A DNA stretch of 64,000 nucleotides, from NCBI GenBank assembly GCA_051277445.1, contig JBNMQC010000002.1, forward strand, positions 83,711-147,710. Direction: 5' to 3'. This document shows, one piece after another, positions 16,312 through 23,674 of this stretch. The position numbers and the translations under genes were made by a program. This stretch comes from Bermanella sp051277445 (GTDB lineage Bacteria; Pseudomonadota; Gammaproteobacteria; Pseudomonadales; Oceanobacteraceae). The notes below the pieces were generated by a model. The model was not told the origin of the DNA, did no database searches, and saw nothing but the letters and a program-made list of their open reading frames with translations. How positions within the stretch are numbered: position 1 is the stretch's first letter; each line of letters opens with the position of its first letter.

Positions 16312-18081
16312 TTATACTGGGTTCATATTAAGCGTGTTTTCGCCAGCAGTGACGATCGCACTTGTGCTGCGAGCATCAAGGCGTTGGAATGATGGGGATA
16401 GAATTGTATCCACATAATGCCATTGAGCTTTAGCCTCACTGGCGGTGAATGTCACGGTCATAAAACCGCGATCACGCAAGTTACAGTATTTAAGGTTTTC
16501 GATTAACCCAACAATGCCCGCTTCATAGGCTGGCGCAGAAGCAGCCGGAATATTCAGGTAATACTCAAGGCCAGGTGATGAAACCGAAGACGTTGCAAAT
16601 TCAACTCCCACGTTGTCACCGTTTAAATCTTTAAGATCACTTGCCCAACCGTTGTGAGTGTCACCGGCCAATACCACTAAATTTTTACCGTAAGCTTTAG
16701 CGGTTTGTAAAATGGTTTCACGTTCAGCGGCGTAGCCATCCCACGCATCTAAATTATAAGGCACAGCCGGTAACTGCAATTGCGCCATAACTTCGTCTGT
16801 TAATTTATGCTGGTTAGCGGAAAGGTAGGCTTTTTCGCCATCGGTAAGTGTTGGGTCACCCGCTTTCATGCGTCCCGCTAATACAGCAAGCGCCCCCAGT
16901 TCGCTGTACTGCTCAAGCGTCATTAACGTCAGTGCGACCGCCGCCGGTAAATACATGCTGCCCATTAAGACTTGTTGGCCCAGTATCTGCCATGTGCCGG
17001 TGCTGTTACCCAATTGAGTTTGTAGCCATTGCAGCTGCTCTGAGCCCAGCATGGTGCGGTTCGTATCGCTGATGTCCTGAGTGAATGCGGCGCTATCAAA
17101 TGCGCCTGTGGTTGGGCTGATGTAATTGGCGTAATCCAATTGTTTGTCACGAGCCAATACACGGGTATCGAGCATGTGTAGATCCACTAAATCGCCAAAC
17201 TGAAAGCTGCGATAAATTTCCAGTTCATTGTCTTGTTTAATGGGGCGAATAGGCAACCACTCAAAATAGGCTTGCAGTGCACCTAGTTTGCGGGTTTCAA
17301 AATCCCCTTCCCCTTCGTTGTGATTTTCAGCGCCATCTTTATAGGTGTCGTTAGAGACCTCATGGTCATCCCAGACTGTAATGAAAGGTACACCAGCGTG
17401 TAGCGCTTGTAGATCGGCATCGGTGCGGTATTGAGCATAACGAGTACGGTAATCATCTAGGGTGAAGAGTTCACCCACTGGCAGCACTTCACGGTTTAAT
17501 TGTGCCGCATTATCGCTGGCATAACCGCCGCGAGGGTACTCGTAGATGTAATCCCCTAAATGTAACACCGCATCAAGGTCTTCCATTTGGCTCGCTAGGT
17601 TATACACATTAAAGTAACCCGCTGGGTAATTTGCACAGGACATCACCGCCAGTTTGGCGGATGCAATGGCCCCTTCCGGTAGGGTTTTGGTTTTGCCTGT
17701 GGATGTGGTGGTGCCGTTGGCGGTGAAACGATAAAAATATTGCGTGCCCGGGGTTAAATTAATGGCATCCACTTTTACGGTGTAATCACGTTGTTGATTG
17801 GTGAGGGTATTACCGCTATTAACAATATTGGTGAAGGCCGCATCGGTGGCAATTTCCCACGCGACATTAATAGACGCGGTTTCTTCAGGGGTAACCCGTG
17901 TCCATAAAATGATGGCGCTCTGGGTTGGGTCGCCACTGGCTACGCCATGATTAAAGCGAACGCTCACATCACGATCGCCGTCTGAGCTGTTACAACCCAT
18001 CAGTCCAGAGGAGATGACCGCAGCCCCCACACCCTTTGCCGTTAGGATTAAAAAATCACGGCGTGAAATGCTTTTTCTCAT
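16312..18081 (-). CDS. phoD: PhoD-like alkaline phosphatase/phosphodiesterase, Tat-exported
   Basis: A 589-aa exported phosphatase. The twin-arginine signal SRRDFLILTAKGVGAAV is at residues 6-22, followed by a possible lipobox GLMGC (Cys30). Residues about 40-135 form the N-terminal PhoD domain. The metallophosphatase domain shows HLGDYIYEY (174-182), VWDDHEVSND (236-245) and VVLAGDTHNGW near 485. These carry the Asp, Tyr, Asn and His metal ligands of the calcium/iron PhoD enzymes. It should hydrolyse phosphate mono- or diesters in the periplasm or at the surface, typically under phosphate limitation. No clear Pho box was identified upstream. It appears monocistronic. Confidence 0.9.
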   Translation of the reverse strand: MRKSISRRDFLILTAKGVGAAVISSGLMGCNSSDGDRDVSVRFNHGVASGDPTQSAIILWTRVTPEETASINVAWEIATDAAFTNIVNSGNTLTNQQRDYTVKVDAINLTPGTQYFYRFTANGTTTSTGKTKTLPEGAIASAKLAVMSCANYPAGYFNVYNLASQMEDLDAVLHLGDYIYEYPRGGYASDNAAQLNREVLPVGELFTLDDYRTRYAQYRTDADLQALHAGVPFITVWDDHEVSNDTYKDGAENHNEGEGDFETRKLGALQAYFEWLPIRPIKQDNELEIYRSFQFGDLVDLHMLDTRVLARDKQLDYANYISPTTGAFDSAAFTQDISDTNRTMLGSEQLQWLQTQLGNSTGTWQILGQQVLMGSMYLPAAVALTLMTLEQYSELGALAVLAGRMKAGDPTLTDGEKAYLSANQHKLTDEVMAQLQLPAVPYNLDAWDGYAAERETILQTAKAYGKNLVVLAGDTHNGWASDLKDLNGDNVGVEFATSSVSSPGLEYYLNIPAASAPAYEAGIVGLIENLKYCNLRDRGFMTVTFTASEAKAQWHYVDTILSPSFQRLDARSTSAIVTAGENTLNMNPV

Positions 18082-18230
18082 TATGAATACTCATCAGATA
18101 ATGTGGTGAGCGTCCATAGTATGAGTGAATTGTTAAATTATAGTTAAACGGGCATTTAATAAAAAATAAGATTGTTCGGCCTGTGCAACCCAGCGTTCTT
18201 AGCCAAATAGGAATGAAGGCTTCCATTCCA

Positions 18231-18243
18231 AGACGACCGGTCA
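18231..18243. promoter_or_regulatory. TetR-type operator, copy 1
   Basis: AGACGACCGGTCA, 12 bp before the regulator start codon. It shares 11 of 13 bases with copy 2 in front of the flavin reductase gene. Both are AGAC...GTC dyads. It is the likely autorepression site. Confidence 0.7.
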
Positions 18244-18255
18244 TATTCTTACTCA

Positions 18256-18855
18256 ATGAGCAGACCAAGACGCAGCGAACACATACGTGAAGCCCTAATC
18301 CAAGCGGGCATCGAGCAGTTATCGATCCATGGCTACCATGGTACAGGTATCAAGCAGATTCTCGATGAAGTGAATGTGCCCAAAGGCTCGTTCTATAATT
18401 TCTTTGCCAGTAAAGAAGCCTTTGTGGCCGAAGTGATTGCACGCTATAGCCAAGATTTAGTTCAACAACTGCAAGGGTTTGTGGCCGGCGATGGCAAACA
18501 CTTAAGCCCCAAAGCCCAGCTGCAAACCATATATGAGTTCACCCTTAGCAAGATCGCCAACAGCGAATTTAAGCAAGCCTGCTTGATTGGTGCCATGTCC
18601 AGTGAAATGGCTAACCAAAGTGATTTATGTCGCGACCAGCTTAAGGCCGCCACTAAGACCTTAGCCATGTTCTTCACTGAGCGTATTGAGGCGGGGCAAC
18701 TAGCCGGTGAGTTTCGCCAAGATGTCACCGCCAGTGAGTTGGCCAATATGTATTGGACAACCTGGGAAGGGGCGTTGATTACCCTGAAAATGCACAACCG
18801 ACTCAAACCCGCCAAAGACACCATGGTCTTAATGCTCAACGTGCTCATGGCGTAA
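18256..18855 (+). CDS. TetR/AcrR family transcriptional regulator
   Basis: A 199-aa repressor. The N-terminal helix-turn-helix is visible (REALIQAGIEQLSIHGYHGTGIKQILDEVNVPKGSFYNFFASKEAF, residues about 9-55), with the family's GSFYNFF/Y recognition helix. The C-terminal ligand domain contains CLIGAMSSEMA and ELANMYWTTWEGALITLKMH, reminiscent of the NemR/AcuR subgroup that senses electrophiles. It lies 90 bp upstream of an old-yellow-enzyme reductase gene on the same strand. Both genes have the same operator-like sequence in front, so it probably represses itself and the reductase. The ligand is unknown; quinones, enals or nitro compounds are typical of the subgroup. Confidence 0.87.
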   Translation: MSRPRRSEHIREALIQAGIEQLSIHGYHGTGIKQILDEVNVPKGSFYNFFASKEAFVAEVIARYSQDLVQQLQGFVAGDGKHLSPKAQLQTIYEFTLSKIANSEFKQACLIGAMSSEMANQSDLCRDQLKAATKTLAMFFTERIEAGQLAGEFRQDVTASELANMYWTTWEGALITLKMHNRLKPAKDTMVLMLNVLMA

Positions 18856-18910
18856 CTTATTCCAATGAATTTAAATTTTAATCGTTCATTATTTTTCACA
18901 CCCAATTAAA

Positions 18911-18923
18911 AGACGATCGGTCT
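18911..18923. promoter_or_regulatory. TetR-type operator, copy 2
   Basis: AGACGATCGGTCT, 22 bp before the flavin reductase start and overlapping a TCTAAT sequence that could be its -10 element. It is a near-perfect dyad and matches copy 1, supporting coordinate control of both genes. Confidence 0.72.
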
Positions 18924-18945
18924 AATAACAACAACGGAGAACCTA

Positions 18946-20217
18946 ATGTCGCAGACAGTACAGCAAGACCAGAGTAAACATGCACTGACCCTAAACGATG
19001 GCTTCACATTAAAAAGTGGTCAGGTGGTTAAAAATCGCTTATTCAAGTCCGCCATGAGCGAGCAGCTTGGGGACAAGCAATGCAACCCCCAACCGGGTTT
19101 GGCTAAGTTATATGGGCGCTGGGCAAACGGCGGCATCGGCATCGCCATGACGGGCAATGTCATGGTGGATCGCGGCGCACTGGGTGAACCGAAAAACGTG
19201 GTACTCGATGAGCAATCAGACCTTGCGTTATTCAAGCAATGGGCACAAGCGGGCAAACAAAACGGCGCGCACATTTGGCCGCAGTTAAATCATCCGGGCA
19301 AACAAATTCCAAGCTTTATTGTGAACGAGCCCGTGGCTCCTTCGGCGATTTCATTGGGCCGTGGCTTAGAGAAAGGCTTCAATAAACCCCGCGCACTGAC
19401 CGAGCCCGAAATTGAAGACATCATTCAAAAATTTGCAACCGCAGCGCGCTTATCAAAACAAGCGGGCTTTACCGGTGTGCAAATTCACGGCGCCCATGGC
19501 TATTTAGTCAGCCAGTTTTTATCTCCCCGTCATAATCAACGTGATGATCAATGGGGCGGCAGCTTAGAAAATCGCATGCGTTTTGTGGTGTCGGTTTACC
19601 GCGCCATTCGTAACGCAGTAGGGGAAGACTTCCCCATTGGTATTAAATTAAACAGCGCTGATTTTATGAAAGGCGGCTTTAGTGAAGAAGACTCCATGCA
19701 AGTGGTGCAAACCCTCGCCAACGAAGGCATGGACTTAATTGAAATTTCTGGCGGCACCTATGAAAGCCCGTCCATGATGGGTGCCGATGCAAAAAAACCG
19801 GTGAAAGAAAGTACGGTTAAGCGTGAAGCGTACTTTTTAGATTACATGGAAAAGGTACGCAAACTAGTGGATACACCATTGGTTGTCACCGGTGGCTTTC
19901 GCAGCGCCCCCGCCATGACCGAAGCCCTACAAAGCGGTGCCACCGATTTTATTGGTATTGCCCGCACCACCGCCGTGGATGCCGACTTCCCCAATAAACT
20001 ATTGGCGGATGACCAATACAGCATGCCACTAGACAACCCAACCACCGGCAATAAAGCCTTGGATACCATGGGCATGTTGAGCATCACCTGGTATGAGCAC
20101 CAAATGTGGCGCATGGCAAAGGGTAAAGACCCTAAACCAAGCTTAAGTGCAAAAGGGGTGGTATTGAAAACTCTACTAAGCGCCGGTATTTATGCGTTTA
20201 GAAAACGCCGTGCTTAA
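18946..20217 (+). CDS. NADH:flavin oxidoreductase, old yellow enzyme family
   Basis: A 423-aa FMN-dependent ene-reductase-like protein with a TIM barrel. Family landmarks: NRLFKSAMSE (FMN contact near residue 27), IWPQLNHPGKQ near 107, IHGAHGYLVSQFLSPRHNQRDDQWGGSLENRMRF near 184-216, and VVTGGFRS with IGIARTTAVD for phosphate binding. The HGAHGY motif supplies the paired His residues that bind the substrate carbonyl in the 2,4-dienoyl-CoA reductase-like class. Such enzymes reduce activated C=C bonds, nitro groups or quinones with NAD(P)H. The operator match with the upstream TetR gene suggests induction by electrophiles, as for nemRA. A GGAG lies before the ATG and a strong terminator follows. 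Confidence 0.9.
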   Translation: MSQTVQQDQSKHALTLNDGFTLKSGQVVKNRLFKSAMSEQLGDKQCNPQPGLAKLYGRWANGGIGIAMTGNVMVDRGALGEPKNVVLDEQSDLALFKQWAQAGKQNGAHIWPQLNHPGKQIPSFIVNEPVAPSAISLGRGLEKGFNKPRALTEPEIEDIIQKFATAARLSKQAGFTGVQIHGAHGYLVSQFLSPRHNQRDDQWGGSLENRMRFVVSVYRAIRNAVGEDFPIGIKLNSADFMKGGFSEEDSMQVVQTLANEGMDLIEISGGTYESPSMMGADAKKPVKESTVKREAYFLDYMEKVRKLVDTPLVVTGGFRSAPAMTEALQSGATDFIGIARTTAVDADFPNKLLADDQYSMPLDNPTTGNKALDTMGMLSITWYEHQMWRMAKGKDPKPSLSAKGVVLKTLLSAGIYAFRKRRA

Positions 20218-20256
20218 TTGATGTTTTGGAAGCTTTGTTACAAGTTCAAAACAAAG

Positions 20257-20278
20257 GCCCGCGCAAGCGGGCTTTTTT
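20257..20278 (+). terminator. Rho-independent terminator of the flavin reductase gene
   Basis: GCCCGC and GCGGGC around a GCAA loop, followed by six T. It lies 39 bp past the stop codon. Confidence 0.9.
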
Positions 20279-20918
20279 ATGACTATTGAAAATACTTATA
20301 CTATTTGTAAGGTAAGCCAAGTAATGAACAACCTTTGTCATACCCGCGAAGGCGGGTATCCAAGTTAGTTTGTGATTTAGTCTTTATATTTGGCAGAAGC
20401 CTCACGAACTTTGCATAGCTGTCTTAGATATATTGAAAGCTTGATCTATACCGTTGGCACTGAGCAATTAAGAATGAACGGTTGTCGAAGTGGGGCACTA
20501 TTCAAGGTGTAAAGTCTTGATTATTTTAGAAAAAAGCAGCTTTTTTCAGGATTAATCATGAGTGTCTTAGTTATTTCATTTGGATATACGTCTCTCGACA
20601 TATATCCAAGAATTTAAGGTCACGTGACAGTGTATTAAGATAAACAGTCATACGACGTATATCCACGAAATAGCGCTTGAAAAAGGTGATAATCAGAAAA
20701 GAGTACTAGTACTAAAAAAGATAAGTAAATGAATGGGTTGGAGGTATGGAAATGTTTTGTTGCGACGCAAAAAAAGGGACGACATATTTGCCAAAGCGGG
20801 CTGGATGCCCCATGATTGCTGCCATATAAAAAAGGAGAGGCGTGAAATGCCCCGGCAAACACGTCACCGATAAAAAGCGTCATGCGACGTTGAATAAACT
20901 GTTATGAGTAAGTAAGAG
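20279..20918. other. 640-bp stretch without a credible gene, at the left edge of the cassette array
   Basis: No open frame here has a ribosome site or plausible composition. It holds a REP-like hairpin at 20340-20359. It also holds an 11-base inverted repeat pair, GGATATACGTC (20582-20592) and GACGTATATCC (20654-20664), and an imperfect 12-base direct repeat GTCATACGACGT (20647-20658) / GTCATGCGACGT (20879-20890). At 20901-20908 GTTATGAG resembles a recombination core, 18 bp before the first cassette gene. This may be a decayed cassette or the remains of an attachment region. Confidence 0.45.
20340..20359. repeat. REP-like palindrome
   Basis: ATACCCGC and GCGGGTAT around GAAG, embedded in GTCATACCCGCGAAGGCGGG then TATCCA. 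This matches the widespread proteobacterial repeat of the form gTCATtCCCGCg...GCGGGaATCCa. Only one copy was noticed in the window. Such units lie in extragenic DNA and can mark rearrangement points. Confidence 0.6.
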
Positions 20919-21203
20919 ATGAAGCTCTACGATCAAAAAGGTAGCTGGGGTGTCACCATATCGCTAGAACAAGTCGATGAAATTGCTTGCGTAGCTTCAG
21001 CCGAAGAAGACGACTTTACTATCGAGATAACTTCGCTTGAGATAAATGTAGAAGTAAGCACTATAAAAAACGAAAAGGCTCTTAATGTTTGGGTTTACTT
21101 TGGCTCTAACCTAGAAGCTGAAAAATACAAACTAGACCCTAGAGAAGTAAAAGGTTTTATTCGGCAACTAAAGGCAAATGGTAATGTTCAAAGTAACTCA
21201 TAA
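20919..21203 (+). CDS. Cassette-borne hypothetical protein
   Basis: I do not recognise this 94-aa acidic soluble protein (MKLYDQKGSWGVTISLEQVDEI...). It alternates short beta-like stretches (DFTIEITSLEINVEVSTI, LNVWVYFGSN) and ends in a helix (PREVKGFIRQLKAN). The acidic single-domain composition is compatible with an immunity or antitoxin-type cassette product, but there is no direct evidence. A purine-rich GTAAGAG precedes the ATG. The TAA stop is part of the ATAAC core of the following attC site, the classic compact cassette arrangement. Confidence 0.65.
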   Translation: MKLYDQKGSWGVTISLEQVDEIACVASAEEDDFTIEITSLEINVEVSTIKNEKALNVWVYFGSNLEAEKYKLDPREVKGFIRQLKANGNVQSNS

Positions 21204-21276
21204 CCAGGCCAGCCAGCATCGCTCCCTGCGGTCGCTGGACCTCGTTTCACTCGGCCGCTGCTGGCGGCGTTATATG
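21200..21276 (+). repeat. attC site 1 (well formed)
   Basis: The left core ATAAC (21200-21204) pairs with the right core GTTAT (21269-21273). The flanking GGCCAGCCAGCA pairs imperfectly with TGCTGGCGGC, leaving bulged bases. The centre is the unpaired CGCTCCCTGCGGTCGCTGG region. Length 77 bp. It overlaps the stop of the upstream gene. Confidence 0.8.
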
Positions 21277-21292
21277 AATAAAGGAAAGAACA

Positions 21293-21643
21293 TTGATTAA
21301 GAAAATCATACTATCAATAATTTTGATTTTAGTTATTGGAGCAGCTGGCGGCTACTTTCACTTAAGTAACGAAATGGAAAAAGCTTTCCCTGAATTAATG
21401 TCTGCATCTAGCTCACTCATGCAAGATGCCTGTAAACAAGAGCAGGCTTGTATTGAAGCTATATCAACCTTCTTTCCAGAATGTAGTACTAAATTTTCCG
21501 TTGAGTATTCAGGTTTTCTTTCTTTTCAAGATGACTATATGAGACACATGATCAACACATACAATTGCATTAAAGACGAATCTTCTCTAGATTTACCTAG
21601 CTTACTAGATCATTTTATGAAGGAAAAATACGGTGAGCTTTAG
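21293..21643 (+). CDS. Cassette-borne small membrane-anchored protein
   Basis: An unrecognised 116-aa protein read from TTG, with AAGGAAAG six bases upstream. Residues about 3-25 form a hydrophobic anchor or signal (KIILSIILILVIGAAGGYF), and there is no lipobox. The remainder is soluble and contains five cysteines (ACKQEQACIEA, PECSTKF, YNCIKDE), which fits a periplasmic, disulfide-containing domain. It is a single-gene cassette: it starts 17 bp after one attC core and ends 6 bp before the next. Function unknown. Confidence 0.65.
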   Translation: MIKKIILSIILILVIGAAGGYFHLSNEMEKAFPELMSASSSLMQDACKQEQACIEAISTFFPECSTKFSVEYSGFLSFQDDYMRHMINTYNCIKDESSLDLPSLLDHFMKEKYGEL

Positions 21644-21648
21644 TTCAT

Positions 21649-21725
21649 ATAACAAGCTTGGGGTACATCGCTTCGCTGGACTTCAGTTGCTTCGCAACTT
21701 CAGCCGCAGGCAAGGGCTTTATCTT
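21649..21725 (+). repeat. attC-like site 2 (degenerate right core)
   Basis: The left core ATAAC is intact at 21649-21653, but the right end reads GGGCTTTATC where CGTTAT is expected, so the recombination GTT is TTT. An internal GTTGCTTCGCAAC hairpin keeps the folded centre. It is probably no longer a good substrate. Confidence 0.55.
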
Positions 21726-21740
21726 TTCATGGAGATTTGA

Positions 21741-22739
21741 GTGTTACGAAATAATGTATTTGATAACGCAAAGTTGTTAATGATCTTTCTTGTTGTTTTT
21801 GGGCACCTTATTGAACCAATTGTCAATCAAAGTGAAGTAATAAAAATAATATATAAATCTATATACTCAGTTCACATGCCTGTTTTTATTATTTTAGCAG
21901 GAGTATTTACAAAACTAGATGCATCTCAAAGGATAATATTAAAAAACATAAAATCCCTAATTGTTCCATTTGTAGTTTTTACCATTTTATATGAAATATT
22001 TAACATTTTAGCTACTGGAAAAATTAGTAATTACAGCTTAAATTGGCAGCCATATTGGATTCTGTGGTTTTTGTTCAGTATGTTTATTTGGAAAACTACT
22101 CTTCCAATAATTATGCAATTTAAATTCCCATTAATACTCAGCATAGTGATTTCATTGTGCGCAGGGTATGTTAGTGATGCTGGATATTTTTTAGCTATAT
22201 CTAGAACTCTCTACTTTTTTCCGTTCTTCGTTTTGGGCTATAAATTAGGTTCATCTTTATTATCAAATAACTTTTTATTAAAAATACCAAGGGTAATATA
22301 TTTTATTATTTTGTTGGTGAATATTTTGTTTTTCTGGGTGTTTAGCGACCTTCCACATCAATGGCTATATGGTAGTTTTTCGTATAGTCGAATAGGTGAT
22401 GTAGAGTGGTTTTCTTTTATTATTCGCTCAATCTTATATTTTGTCTCAGTTATATCGTCGATTGCTATTTTGATGCTCATACCAAACTACCATTCTGCAC
22501 TATCAATACGTGGTCAAAACTCACTGTTTGTTTATGTTTGGCATGGTTTTTTTGTTAAAGTCGGAATGTATTTTGGAGTTATGCAAATCTTAAGTAATTT
22601 ATCTAATGCACTAGCATTGGTTACTTTGTTTATATCCGCAATCCTAATTACGGCTCTGTTATCAAGCGCCTTTATGGCAAACATTACAAATAGGTTTCTA
22701 TTAGTGCCCGCTCAGAGGTTATTGCTAATTAAAAGCTAA
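21741..22739 (+). CDS. Cassette-borne acyltransferase-3 family membrane protein
   Basis: A 332-aa integral membrane protein with about ten helices, read from GTG with GGAG six bases upstream. The N-terminus NVFDNAKLLMIFLVVFGHLIEP and the following SVHMPVFIILAGVF are the acyltransferase-3 hallmarks (the conserved His of FGH and the SVHMPVF loop), in the branch that includes fucose 4-O-acetylase-like proteins. Such enzymes O-acetylate surface polysaccharides using cytoplasmic acetyl donors. The gene is conspicuously AT-rich compared with neighbouring chromosomal genes, a sign of foreign origin. It fills one cassette, and its TAA stop is inside the next attC core. Surface modification affecting phage or host recognition is inference. 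Confidence 0.8.
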   Translation: MLRNNVFDNAKLLMIFLVVFGHLIEPIVNQSEVIKIIYKSIYSVHMPVFIILAGVFTKLDASQRIILKNIKSLIVPFVVFTILYEIFNILATGKISNYSLNWQPYWILWFLFSMFIWKTTLPIIMQFKFPLILSIVISLCAGYVSDAGYFLAISRTLYFFPFFVLGYKLGSSLLSNNFLLKIPRVIYFIILLVNILFFWVFSDLPHQWLYGSFSYSRIGDVEWFSFIIRSILYFVSVISSIAILMLIPNYHSALSIRGQNSLFVYVWHGFFVKVGMYFGVMQILSNLSNALALVTLFISAILITALLSSAFMANITNRFLLVPAQRLLLIKS

Positions 22740-22832
22740 CAAGCTGTTAAACAAGGACAAAAAACAGTTAGTTTTGCTCCTTCGTCGCTAATTTTAACCA
22801 ACTGTTTTTTGCCTGTTAACAGGGCGCTATAT
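22735..22832 (+). repeat. attC site 3 (Vibrio-like, long)
   Basis: GCTAACAAGCTGTTAAACAA, then GGACAAAAAACAGTTAG, pairs with CCAACTGTTTTTTGCCTGTT, then AACAGGGCGCTAT. The pairing is extensive, with extrahelical bases. The right core is GCTATAT instead of GTTATAT. The central loop contains TTTTGCTCCTTCGTCGC. Length about 98 bp. It overlaps the acyltransferase stop codon. Confidence 0.72.
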
Positions 22833-22891
22833 TCACCTGGAATTTGTGGGTAATTTATCCCTTATGTATCGGACAAGGAAGTGGTGAGTCG

Positions 22892-23437
22892 ATGATGAAG
22901 TATTTTAAAATTCCTGAGTTTCTTTTTGACGTGTTCGGGGAGAAACAATCACTATTGGAAGTTGGTTGCACGTTAATCTTTGCTTTAGCTGGTAGTTGGG
23001 TGGTTTACTTAGTTGCTGGCATGGAGCTAGACAACTGGAAATCAATTTTAGCTTTCCTGGTCATCGCCGATGTACTGGCAGGTTGTATTGCTAACTTCAG
23101 CTATGGAACAAATGAATACTATTCGCAGCGTCCAAAAAACCGCCTTATATTCATTGCTATCCATGTGCATATTTTAGTTATCGCTTGGCTGCTATCTGAG
23201 CCGCTTGATAGTGCAATGATTATCTGGGGTTACACGATAGTATCAGCATGTGTAGTTAATGCTTTGAAAGGGAAGCGGATTCAATGCTTTATTGCTGCGA
23301 ATTTAATGTGTTATGGCATATTGTTGCTAATTTATTTGCCGCTTTCAAATTGGTTTCTGATGGTTAGTGTGTTCTTTTTAATTAAGGTGCTATTTAGTTT
23401 TTCAGTCGATCACTTTGGTAAGCAGGTTGAAAGGTAG
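22892..23437 (+). CDS. Cassette-borne hypothetical membrane protein
   Basis: An unrecognised 181-aa protein with about five hydrophobic segments (LEVGCTLIFALAGSWVVYLVAG, SILAFLVIADVLAGCIANF, LIFIAIHVHILVIAWLL, LMCYGILLLIYLPL, FLMVSVFFLIKVLF). The ATG at 22892 has a GGTGAG just upstream; a TTG 48 bp earlier is open but reads into the recombination core region. The motif NEYYSQRPKNRLIFIAIHVH between helices 2 and 3 could be functional. It is the last cassette gene of the array. Function unknown. Confidence 0.6.
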   Translation: MMKYFKIPEFLFDVFGEKQSLLEVGCTLIFALAGSWVVYLVAGMELDNWKSILAFLVIADVLAGCIANFSYGTNEYYSQRPKNRLIFIAIHVHILVIAWLLSEPLDSAMIIWGYTIVSACVVNALKGKRIQCFIAANLMCYGILLLIYLPLSNWFLMVSVFFLIKVLFSFSVDHFGKQVER

Positions 23438-23448
23438 AGTGCCGTGCA

Positions 23449-23543
23449 TATAACAAAGCGTTTAAGGGAGACTCCAAACACTTGCCGGTTTCGCTTAGCG
23501 CAAGTATGGCCAGTGCTTGTCACATATTAGGCCAGCGTAATAT
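23449..23543 (+). repeat. attC-like site 4 (3' half decayed)
   Basis: The left half is intact, TATAACAAAGCGTTTAAGGG, with ATAAC at 23450-23454. The expected right core is not conserved; the nearest candidate is GTAATAT at 23537-23543 after GGCCAGC. The middle retains ACTTGC/GCAAGT pairing. It marks the right end of the array. Confidence 0.5.
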
Positions 23544-23674
23544 CGTAAATAGGTAACTCTGCCAGATTTGCTAGAAGGTGCTTTACTAGCGATATCATCT
23601 GTTGTTCCTCATACGTCATGGGTGTCTAGATTCATTCCCACAACTAACCTGAAGGCATTAACGTAAATGCTAGG

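Larger units (their letters stand above)
20901..23543 (+). mobile_element. Integron gene-cassette array without integrase (CALIN-like)
   Basis: Four single-gene units lie in the same orientation. In each, an imperfect palindrome beginning (A)TAAC overlaps or closely follows the stop codon and ends in a GTTATAT-like core. Sites are at 21200-21276, 21649-21725, 22735-22832 and 23449-23543. Their lengths (77-98 bp), internal pairing and extrahelical bases fit attC sites; the third resembles Vibrio-type repeats. The cassette genes encode small or membrane proteins of unknown function, some AT-richer than the flanking core genes. No tyrosine recombinase gene is in the window and both flanks are ordinary chromosomal genes. 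It is therefore read as a cluster of attC sites lacking an integron integrase; an integrase elsewhere in the genome is not excluded. Confidence 0.75.

Noticed and set aside
18462..18905. Minus-strand 147-codon frame
   Set aside because: Antisense to the TetR regulator; no ribosome site or domain.
20635..20883. Minus-strand open frame of 82 codons in the left flank of the array
   Set aside because: No ribosome site before the ATG, odd composition rich in Phe, Ser and His, and it crosses the repeat region. Treated as chance.
20901..23543. Phage remnant or defence island
   Set aside because: No phage structural, integrase, nuclease or toxin-antitoxin genes recognised; the site structure fits integron cassettes better.
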